A DNA stretch of 11,708 nucleotides from NCBI GenBank assembly GCA_937901465.1, contig CALGTU010000158.1:1-11708 (forward strand), written 5' to 3'. Within the stretch, counting starts at the first letter, position 1. Each line of letters begins with the position of its first letter. Source of the stretch: an uncultured Clostridia bacterium (GTDB lineage: Bacteria; Bacillota; Clostridia; Oscillospirales; Ruminococcaceae). The notes beneath the pieces are model-generated. The model made no database searches. It worked only from the letters and a program-made list of their open reading frames with translations, and was not told the origin of the DNA. Shown here piece after piece: positions 1-5,152 of this stretch. The translations under genes were made by a program, and so were the position numbers.

Positions 1-777
1 CACGCATCAAATAATATCGATATTCAGGAATTCATGATAGTTCCTGTTGGTGCAGAAAGTTTCTCCGAAGCGGTAAGGACAGGCTGTGAGATATATCATT
101 CTTTAGGAAAAATTTTAAAAGCAGAAGGATATGTAACAACTGTCGGCGACGAGGGAGGATACGCCCCCGACCTTTCGAGCGATGAAGAAGCAATTGAATT
201 TATTCTTTCGGCAATCGATAAAGCGGGTTATTCTTTGGATACTGTTAAAATCGCACTTGATGCCGCCGCAAGCGAATGGACTGGAGAAAACGGAAAATAC
301 ACTCTTCCTAAAAGAAAAACAGTTTATACCTATGCCGAACTCATTTCTTACTGGGAGAAACTTTGCAATAAATATCCGATTATCTCTATTGAAGACGGTG
401 TCGGTGAAGAAGACTGGCGTGGTTGGAGAGCTCTTACCGAAAGGTTGGGCGACAGAATAAACCTTGTCGGCGATGACCTTTTTGTTACCAATACAAAAAG
501 AATTAAAGAAGGCATAGAAAAGAATGCGGCGAATGCGGTTCTTATCAAACCCAATCAGATAGGAACGCTTACAGAAACGATAAACGCCGTAATGCTTGCC
601 AAGAAGAACAATATGAAAGTTATAATGTCACATCGTTCGGGAGAAACCGAAGATACCACAATAGCGGACCTTTCTGTTGCTCTCGGAACAGAGTTTATAA
701 AAACAGGAGCTCCTTGTCGAACAGAACGCACAGCAAAATATAATCGTCTTATTCTAATAGAAAAGGACAACCTTTAG
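1..777 (+). CDS. eno: Enolase, C-terminal part (5' end outside window)
   Basis: Enolase (2-phosphoglycerate to phosphoenolpyruvate) is a cytosolic glycolytic enzyme. The frame is open from base 1, so the gene starts upstream; 258 of the usual ~430 residues are visible. The fragment begins in the conserved stretch before the QEFM motif (HASNNIDIQEFM). It contains the GDEGGYAP loop with the catalytic Glu, the metal-ligand segments LDAAASEW, SIEDG and GDDLFVTN, and the catalytic Lys in LIKPNQIG. It also has the SHRSGETEDTTIADL motif and the C-terminal IKTGAPCRTER. All catalytic and Mg-binding positions that fall in this part look intact. LIKPNQ has Pro where many enolases have Val. The last codons form the left arm of a terminator hairpin. 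The neighbouring gene is convergent, so eno appears to be the last gene of its unit. The identification is secure. Confidence 0.97.
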   Translation, partial: HASNNIDIQEFMIVPVGAESFSEAVRTGCEIYHSLGKILKAEGYVTTVGDEGGYAPDLSSDEEAIEFILSAIDKAGYSLDTVKIALDAAASEWTGENGKYTLPKRKTVYTYAELISYWEKLCNKYPIISIEDGVGEEDWRGWRALTERLGDRINLVGDDLFVTNTKRIKEGIEKNAANAVLIKPNQIGTLTETINAVMLAKKNNMKVIMSHRSGETEDTTIADLSVALGTEFIKTGAPCRTERTAKYNRLILIEKDNL

Positions 778-791
778 GTTGTCCTTTATCT
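762..791 (+). terminator. Hairpin terminator overlapping the eno stop, probably bidirectional
   Basis: An 11-bp perfect stem (762-772 with 777-787) closes a TTTA loop and contains the eno stop codon TAG at 775-777. The plus strand continues with TTTATCTT. On the minus strand the stem is followed by TTTTCTATTAG, so the same hairpin can end the convergent glycosyltransferase gene, whose stop codon is a few bases away. The stem is seen in the sequence; two-way function is inferred. Confidence 0.8.
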
Positions 792-2461
792 TAATGCAAA
801 CTGTTTTCTATCATATTTTCAAGAACTGAAATTTCGTTATCCATAGGACAAAGTGCTTTAAGCTGAGAAAGATATGATTTCGCTTCAGCGATGTTTCCGA
901 TTGAGATGAGATTTCTTATATTTCCTTTTACAATTTTCGCAAGTTCAGAAAGTTCATCCGTAGCGGGTGAAGAAAGCTTTTCGTCAATCTTCTTTTTTAT
1001 GCTTTCTGCGGCAAATCTTGCAAGTGCTCTTACTTCTTCATTACGCTCCATAATAGCTTTTATTTCTTTAAGAGAATTTACGAGTTCAGACTCTGAAAGG
1101 TCTTTCTCTTCTGAATTTATATAAAGAGAAAGTGCTTTATCAATATCAGAACTGATATGTAATTTCAAAGCTTCTTTTGCAAATGAAGGTCCGTTATCAG
1201 ACATATAAGAACCGATATATCCGCAGAAGATATATTTTATATCATCAGAAAGAGAACTGTAAATTCTTTTTATCTGAGAGTAGTTTCCGAGATTTTTGCA
1301 TACTATTATAAGAGTTTTGATATAGGTTGCCATATATGAAGAATCCCAGAGTTTTTCCTTTACAGGAACAGAAGAGAGAAAATCGAGCGCTGTATTGAGC
1401 TTGTTTTCCTTGATAGCACATCTTACAGCGGTTATCATAGCGTTTGCAAGCGAATCGGGATTTGCATATTTTATAGCCCCCAGCATTGTATCTGCGGTAT
1501 GGTATTTTCCCTTTATGCAGTATTCTTTATAGAATGCCGAATAATCCCTGAAAGCAGAAACCGCTTCGGCAGTTTTTCCTGTTTTTGAAAGGATAATGGC
1601 TTTTGTATAATAAAAATCGATATCTATGCCGACTGTACTGCTTACATCGGGACGCCTTTTAAATTCTTCACGTGCTTCTATAGCTGCGAGAGCTTCTTCG
1701 TGTCTGTTTTTCTTCGAAAGAAGTTCTACTTTATGAAGATAAATCATATGTGCCGAATAATGCGGAATTCTGTTATTGAGTTCTATTCCCTCATCACAAT
1801 AACGGAGTGCTTCTTCGTCGTCAAGTCCCTTATAGCTTTCTACAAGCTGCATATAAATCATAGAATCTTCGGGATTTTTTTCGTGTTCCTTAAGAATAAG
1901 GGGAATGTTTCTCTTGCATTTGTTTACTGCGGTTTCGTCTGTCATAACATATCCGAAATGGTCACAGATTGCGTTTTCTATGTTTTTAAGGGGATAGTTG
2001 TAAGTTGTGAGTCCCTCATGAATACTTCTTTCGAATTTTGTATCGGGGAGGATTTTTGTAAGACGAGGAGCCATAAAATCAGCATACTCTGTTTTTTCAT
2101 AGTCTTTATAATTTCTTACAACATAGGTTGCTGAATTATATTTTTTATATTCCCCTGATTTGAAAAAGTTTATTATTCCGCTGACATCGGTGAAGATTTC
2201 ATCGGCATCAAGGAACATATACCATTCACCTTTAGCACCCTCGAGAGAAACGTTTCTTGCTGCTGAAAAATCGTTGCACCATTCGAAATATCTTACATCA
2301 TCGGTATATTTCTTTGCTATTTCAACTGAATTATCGGTAGACCCTGTATCAACGATAATGAGCTCTGAAGGAAGAGCTTCTAAAATCGGCTTTATTCCCT
2401 CTAAAGAAAGAGGAAGATTTTTTTCCTCGTTTTTCATTATCATTCCTATCGTAAGAAGCAT
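791..2461 (-). CDS. Family 2 glycosyltransferase with C-terminal TPR-like helical region
   Basis: This 556-residue cytosolic or membrane-associated protein has an N-terminal GT-A fold of the GT2 family, which transfers a sugar from a nucleotide-sugar donor. Visible motifs are GMIMKNEE (6-13), the nucleotide-binding VDTGSTDNS (37-45), WCNDFSAARN (61-70) and the metal-binding DADE (85-88). RLTKI, IHEG and HFGY follow at 133-171. Residues ~190-556 are rich in alpha-helical repeats resembling tetratricopeptide repeats. This GT2-TPR architecture is common in Firmicutes, where members glycosylate peptides, proteins or cell-wall polymers; the acceptor here is unknown. There is no signal peptide or membrane segment. 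The ATG start is supported by a GGGGTGAT ribosome binding site just upstream and a good promoter at 2494-2522. It is a single-gene unit convergent with eno. Confidence 0.88.
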   Translation of the reverse strand: MLLTIGMIMKNEEKNLPLSLEGIKPILEALPSELIIVDTGSTDNSVEIAKKYTDDVRYFEWCNDFSAARNVSLEGAKGEWYMFLDADEIFTDVSGIINFFKSGEYKKYNSATYVVRNYKDYEKTEYADFMAPRLTKILPDTKFERSIHEGLTTYNYPLKNIENAICDHFGYVMTDETAVNKCKRNIPLILKEHEKNPEDSMIYMQLVESYKGLDDEEALRYCDEGIELNNRIPHYSAHMIYLHKVELLSKKNRHEEALAAIEAREEFKRRPDVSSTVGIDIDFYYTKAIILSKTGKTAEAVSAFRDYSAFYKEYCIKGKYHTADTMLGAIKYANPDSLANAMITAVRCAIKENKLNTALDFLSSVPVKEKLWDSSYMATYIKTLIIVCKNLGNYSQIKRIYSSLSDDIKYIFCGYIGSYMSDNGPSFAKEALKLHISSDIDKALSLYINSEEKDLSESELVNSLKEIKAIMERNEEVRALARFAAESIKKKIDEKLSSPATDELSELAKIVKGNIRNLISIGNIAEAKSYLSQLKALCPMDNEISVLENMIENSLH

Positions 2462-2493
2462 AAAATCACCCCGTTGGTTTCGTTTTCTTCATT

Positions 2494-2522
2494 ATTATAG
2501 CATAATGCAATAAATTAAACAA
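2494..2522 (-). promoter_or_regulatory. Sigma-A-type promoter of the glycosyltransferase gene
   Basis: On the minus strand, TTGTTT (-35, 2517-2522) is followed by a 17-bp spacer and TATAAT (-10, 2494-2499). A TGC directly before the -10 makes it an extended -10. The predicted transcript leader to the ATG at 2461 is about 25-30 nt. Consensus match and spacing are seen; activity is inferred. Confidence 0.75.
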
Positions 2523-2544
2523 TGATTTTTTTATAAATATACTA

Positions 2545-2573
2545 TTGATTTATACGAAAAATGATGATATAAT
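2545..2573 (+). promoter_or_regulatory. Sigma-A-type promoter of the HEQEH protein gene
   Basis: TTGATT (-35, 2545-2550), a 17-bp spacer and a perfect TATAAT (-10, 2568-2573), with TGA directly before the -10 giving an extended -10. The expected start is near 2580, about 40 nt before the ATG at 2623. It lies back to back with the promoter of the divergent glycosyltransferase; the -35 boxes are separated by 22 bp of AT-rich DNA. Confidence 0.8.
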
Positions 2574-2622
2574 CTGTATAAGGAGTAGTGCCTTTATTTT
2601 TCACACAAGGAGGTGTGGATTT

Positions 2623-3186
2623 ATGGAAATAGGCTCAGTTTATAACAGTGGTGCATCTTTTGCTGAAAGAAACCCGTTTACAGCCCCTGTTTCATCATAT
2701 AACAAAGCTTATATGGCTTATGGTGTCAACAAGATAGGCAGAAACGACCCTCGTGAAGATAGCAATTTATCAAAACTTTCAGGCGAGAAAGAGCATAACG
2801 GAAAGAAACTCGGCAAATTTCAGGATGGCTTTAAACAGGAAGAATGCCAGACCTGTAAGGAAAGAAGATATGTAGACGGTTCTGACGACTCAGGCGTTTC
2901 ATTCCAGACACCTACTAAAATCCCTAAAGCAAGCGCTATGGCAGCTGTAAGGGGACATGAGCAGGAACATGTTGTAAGAAACCGCGATAAAGCAGAACGT
3001 GAAGGAAGAGAAATCGTTTCTCAGTCCGTAACAATCCACACAGGCGTATGTCCCGAGTGTGGCGAAACCTATGTTTCGGGCGGAACGACAAGAACAACTA
3101 CAAGAAATGACAACTCTGAAAAATTCAGAGTAGGCGAGGGCGGAAAGAACGCTCCCGTTGGTTCATCACTTGATACAGTTGCTTAA
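2623..3186 (+). CDS. Putative zinc metalloprotease, SprA-related / CJM1_0395-like family
   Basis: This 187-residue protein has a disordered, polar N-terminus (1-70). A first Cys pair, CQTC, lies at 75-78, followed by the RRYVDGSDDSGVSFQTP segment. The zincin-type motif HEQEH is at 112-116, within a predicted helix (AAVRGHEQEHVV). A second Cys pair, CPEC, is at 143-146 after SVTIHTG. The order CxxC, VSF, HEQEH, SVxIHT, CPECG, YVSGG resembles the SprA-related family (Pfam DUF/SprA, 'putative metalloprotease CJM1_0395'). The substrate is unknown. HExxH suggests Zn-dependent hydrolysis, but activity is unproven. There is no signal peptide or membrane segment. I chose the ATG at 2623 because AAGGAGGTG ends 7 nt upstream; an in-frame ATG at 2545 overlaps the -35 box and cannot be the start. 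It is monocistronic, with its own promoter and terminator. Confidence 0.78.
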   Translation: MEIGSVYNSGASFAERNPFTAPVSSYNKAYMAYGVNKIGRNDPREDSNLSKLSGEKEHNGKKLGKFQDGFKQEECQTCKERRYVDGSDDSGVSFQTPTKIPKASAMAAVRGHEQEHVVRNRDKAEREGREIVSQSVTIHTGVCPECGETYVSGGTTRTTTRNDNSEKFRVGEGGKNAPVGSSLDTVA

Positions 3187-3198
3187 AAAAGATAAAAA
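3170..3198 (+). promoter_or_regulatory. Weak candidate promoter for the lit-ymdB-spoVS operon
   Basis: TTGATA (3170-3175), a 17-bp spacer and TAAAAA (3193-3198) form a candidate sigma-A promoter; the -35 is a good match and the -10 a poor one. It overlaps the last codons of the upstream gene. A start ~7 nt downstream would fall inside the left arm of the terminator hairpin, so the new transcript could not form the full stem. This is speculative, but the operon otherwise shows no promoter of its own in the 64-nt gap. Confidence 0.3.
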
Positions 3199-3199
3199 G

Positions 3200-3238
3200 A
3201 GAGGGTATCGGATAACAATCCCGATACCCTCTATTTTG
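3200..3238 (+). terminator. Rho-independent terminator after the HEQEH gene
   Basis: A perfect 12-bp GC-containing stem (3200-3211 with 3221-3232) and a 9-nt loop are followed by ATTTTGTG. An A-rich run precedes it. It ends only 13-18 nt before the start codon of the next gene and touches that gene's ribosome binding site (AGGAG, 3241-3245). The T-run is short, so some readthrough into the lit-like gene is plausible. Confidence 0.8.
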
Positions 3239-3250
3239 TGAGGAGAAAAT

Positions 3251-3889
3251 ATGAAAGTTAAAATATCCGATATATTATCGGGGATTGTTCTTGCAGTTTT
3301 TATAATGACATCTGCAATTGTGATATCCCTTAATTTCAGACCGCTTTATTATTTTATGTCTGAAAAATTATCTATTCCCGCAATGGCAGGCTTTACCGAA
3401 GAAGACGCGAGAAACGATTATGATACCCTTATAAGTTATAACAGCATTTTCGGTCCCGATACACTTGAATTTGAAAACACCCCGCAATCAGAAGAGGGGA
3501 GAATTCATTTCTTTGAGGTAAAGAGAATTTTTGTGGCCATTGAAATAGCCATGTATGGCTGTCTTTTGGGAACTATCGCTTTAACCATTGTAAACATAAA
3601 GATAAAAAGATTTACATATCTTAAAATCGGTGGACTAATAGCGGTTATTCTTCCCATAGCAGTAGGTATTCCTGCGGTTCTTTTCTGGGAAGAAACTTTT
3701 ACTATGTTCCATAAAATTGCCTTTTCAAACGATTATTGGATGATGAACCCCTATACAGACCCTGTTGTTTTAATCTTGCCTCAGGAATATTTTGCTGCAT
3801 GCACAGGGCTTATTGCGGGTCTTATAATAATAATGAGTGCTGTTTCGATAGTGCTTTCAATAAAACTTGATAAGAAAAGAGAAAAATAA
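3251..3889 (+). CDS. lit: Lit-like lipoprotein intramolecular transacylase (DUF1461/TIGR01906 membrane protein)
   Basis: This 212-residue integral membrane protein has four predicted transmembrane segments (about 9-28, 95-116, 126-147, 184-206). The extracytoplasmic loops hold the family motifs: FRPLYY and DYDTLISYN (57-64), HFFEVK with His86, and FHKIAFSNDYW with His154, followed by NPYTDPVVLILPQEYF. From family knowledge, characterised Lit enzymes move an acyl chain from the diacylglyceryl moiety to the N-terminus of lipoproteins, giving lyso-lipoproteins. They use two conserved histidines at very similar positions. Both are present here, so an active enzyme is plausible, though the wider DUF1461 family may contain members with other roles. 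The ATG start is supported by AGGAG at 3241-3245. The stop is 2 nt before ymdB, indicating co-transcription and probably translational coupling. Confidence 0.78.
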   Translation: MKVKISDILSGIVLAVFIMTSAIVISLNFRPLYYFMSEKLSIPAMAGFTEEDARNDYDTLISYNSIFGPDTLEFENTPQSEEGRIHFFEVKRIFVAIEIAMYGCLLGTIALTIVNIKIKRFTYLKIGGLIAVILPIAVGIPAVLFWEETFTMFHKIAFSNDYWMMNPYTDPVVLILPQEYFAACTGLIAGLIIIMSAVSIVLSIKLDKKREK

Positions 3890-3891
3890 AA

Positions 3892-4659
3892 ATGAAACTG
3901 CTTTTTATCGGAGATGTTGTAGGAAAATCAGGTTGCGATTTTTTTGCACAGAACATCTTTAAAATCAAAAAAGAAAAAGGAATTGATATAACCGTTGTTA
4001 ATGGTGAAAATTCCGCACAAGGAAACGGCATGACAAAACAGAGTGCCGAATTTCTTCTTTCAAACGGTGCAGATGTTATAACAACGGGGAATCACTCTTT
4101 CAAAAGAAGAGAATCTGTTTCTATATATGAAGAAAACGATGTTGTTCTTCGCCCTTCAAATTATCCCGAGGGAGTTATCGGAAAAGGTGTTACAATTCTT
4201 GATATGGGAAGATTTTCTGTTGCGATAATAAATCTTATGGGCGTTGTTTATATGGAACCTATCGGAAATCCCTTTGACGAGGCAGACAGACTTTTAAAAG
4301 AAATTGATACGCCCAATATATTCGTTGATTTTCACGCAGAGGCTACCGCCGAAAAGAAATGTATGGGCCAGTATCTTAAAGGCAGGGTTACTGCCGTTAT
4401 GGGAACCCATACACATGTTCAGACCGCAGATGAAACTATAATCGACGGTCATACCGCATATATAACCGATGTCGGAATGACAGGCCCCGAAAATTCGGTT
4501 TTAGGAGTAAAGAACGAACTTGCCGTTGACAAAATGCGACTTCATTATCCCGTAAGATTTGAAGAATCGGAAGAACCTCCGTTTTTAAACGGTGTTGTGA
4601 TAGACTTTGATGAAAAAACGGGCAAGGCAAGAAGTATTGAAAGACTTATTGTAAGATAG
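3892..4659 (+). CDS. ymdB: YmdB-type metallophosphoesterase (TIGR00282), cyclic-nucleotide phosphodiesterase
   Basis: This cytosolic dinuclear-metal phosphoesterase has 255 residues, the usual family length. The metal and catalytic residues are all visible: Asp8 in GDVVGKSG, Glu39-Asn40 in NGENSAQGNG, Asn67-His68 in TTGNHSF, His148 in FHAEAT, and His173/His175 in GTHTHVQTAD. These match the B. subtilis YmdB active site, including Glu39. Characterised YmdB hydrolyses 2',3'-cyclic nucleotides and affects the biofilm/motility decision. Here it follows the lit-like gene by 2 nt and precedes spoVS by 12 nt. In Bacillus the order is rny-ymdB-spoVS, so the partnership with spoVS is conserved while the RNase Y gene is replaced by the lit-like gene at this locus. 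Its own ribosome binding site is weak (A/G-rich only), which fits coupling to the upstream stop codon. Confidence 0.95.
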   Translation: MKLLFIGDVVGKSGCDFFAQNIFKIKKEKGIDITVVNGENSAQGNGMTKQSAEFLLSNGADVITTGNHSFKRRESVSIYEENDVVLRPSNYPEGVIGKGVTILDMGRFSVAIINLMGVVYMEPIGNPFDEADRLLKEIDTPNIFVDFHAEATAEKKCMGQYLKGRVTAVMGTHTHVQTADETIIDGHTAYITDVGMTGPENSVLGVKNELAVDKMRLHYPVRFEESEEPPFLNGVVIDFDEKTGKARSIERLIVR

Positions 4660-4671
4660 GGTGATTTTTTC

Positions 4672-4923
4672 TTGGAAAAAATTTTTAAAGTTTCTTCGTA
4701 TTCAAAAGTAAAATCATTATCTCTGGCGATAGCGAAATCTCTTGCGGAAGATTATGATGTAATACTTAACGCTGTCGGTGCAGGGGCTGTAAATCAGGCG
4801 GTAAAAGCTGTTGCTGCTGTAAAACAGATGACAGATATCTCTTTTTTATCGGATATAGACTTTTTTGACGCAGAGATAAATGGCGAACAAAAAAGCGGAA
4901 TCAGAATAATAATAAAACGATAA
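4672..4923 (+). CDS. spoVS: Stage V sporulation protein S (SpoVS) homologue
   Basis: An 83-residue Alba-like small protein. It has the family signature GAGAVNQAVKAVAAV at 36-50, preceded by the FKVSSYSKVKSL N-terminal strand/helix and followed by the acidic DAEINGEQKSGIRIIIKR C-terminus. The length matches B. subtilis SpoVS (86 residues). SpoVS is needed for spore coat and cortex assembly in Bacillus, and homologues also occur in non-sporulating bacteria, so it does not by itself prove sporulation. The start codon is TTG at 4672. The choice is supported by GGGTGAT (4659-4665), which pairs with the 16S tail at good spacing, and by alignment to the family N-terminus. It is the last gene of the lit-ymdB-spoVS operon; its stop codon lies in the outer arm of the inverted-repeat element that follows. 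Confidence 0.93.
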   Translation: MEKIFKVSSYSKVKSLSLAIAKSLAEDYDVILNAVGAGAVNQAVKAVAAVKQMTDISFLSDIDFFDAEINGEQKSGIRIIIKR

Positions 4924-5020
4924 ATCCGCGGCTTATTTCGTCGTTAAACTCGCTCGGAATACTCTAAGTATGCCTTCGCTCGTTTGCCTAGAACTAAACC
5001 ACGTCTTTTCGTTTTATCGT
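4917..5020. repeat. Concentric inverted-repeat element after spoVS (possible dispersed repeat)
   Basis: Four nested pairs of inverted repeats share a centre near 4965-4968. They are ACGATAAA/TTTATCGT (4917-4924 and 5013-5020), a 13-bp imperfect pair (4927-4939 and 4991-5003), AAAC/GTTT (4946-4949 and 4982-4985) and ATACT/AGTAT around a 3-base loop (4959-4963 and 4967-4971). A direct repeat TCGCTCG occurs at 4950-4956 and 4976-4982. Two of the three mismatches in the 13-bp pair become G-U pairs on the minus strand but C-A on the plus strand, so folding favours minus-strand RNA. There is no open reading frame. It looks like a MITE- or REP-like intergenic element; copy number cannot be judged from one window. 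Confidence 0.6.
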
Positions 5021-5044
5021 AGGTAGTATTATAGGTTATATAAA

Positions 5045-5085
5045 AACTCGGTAACAGATTTCTCCGTTACCGAGTTGTTTTTTTT
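5045..5085 (+). terminator. Strong terminator of the lit-ymdB-spoVS operon, usable from both sides
   Basis: An 11-bp perfect stem (5045-5055 with 5066-5076), GC-rich in the middle, is followed by G and a run of eight T on the plus strand. On the minus strand the stem is followed by TTTATATAA, so it may also end the convergent aspS-argS operon, which has no other U-tailed hairpin downstream of argS. Confidence 0.9.
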
Positions 5086-5112
5086 ATTAACTGAACAAAT
5101 TCCGTAACGAAT

Positions 5113-5152
5113 CTGCCCGCGGGGGCTCCCCGCCTACATTTTATCGGGGCAG
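5113..5152. repeat. GC-rich compound palindrome at the argS stop codon
   Basis: GCGGGG/CCCCGC (5119-5124 and 5128-5133) forms a 6-bp stem with a 3-base loop directly after the argS stop. The overlapping octamer CCCGCGGG (5116-5123) is itself a palindrome. CTGCCC at 5113-5118 pairs with GGGCAG at 5147-5152, inside the last argS codons. No T-run follows on the minus strand, so it is not a standard terminator. It may protect the 3' end of the mRNA or be a remnant of a mobile repeat. Confidence 0.5.

Noticed and set aside
2160..2513. Plus-strand open frame opposite the glycosyltransferase gene
   Set aside because: It is antisense to a well-supported gene, has no ribosome binding site, overlaps the promoter region, and its product is low in complexity and matches nothing I know.
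2545..2622. Upstream ATG giving a 213-residue version of the HEQEH protein
   Set aside because: This would put the start codon at the -35 box; the strong AAGGAGGTG site points to the ATG at 2623.
4950..4982. CRISPR-like direct repeat (TCGCTCG twice)
   Set aside because: Only two 7-bp copies, inside an inverted-repeat structure, with no array or cas genes.
4924..5133. tRNA or small ORF in the spoVS-argS gap
   Set aside because: The folds are concentric inverted repeats and a terminator, with no cloverleaf or T-arm sequence, and no start with a ribosome binding site opens a useful frame.
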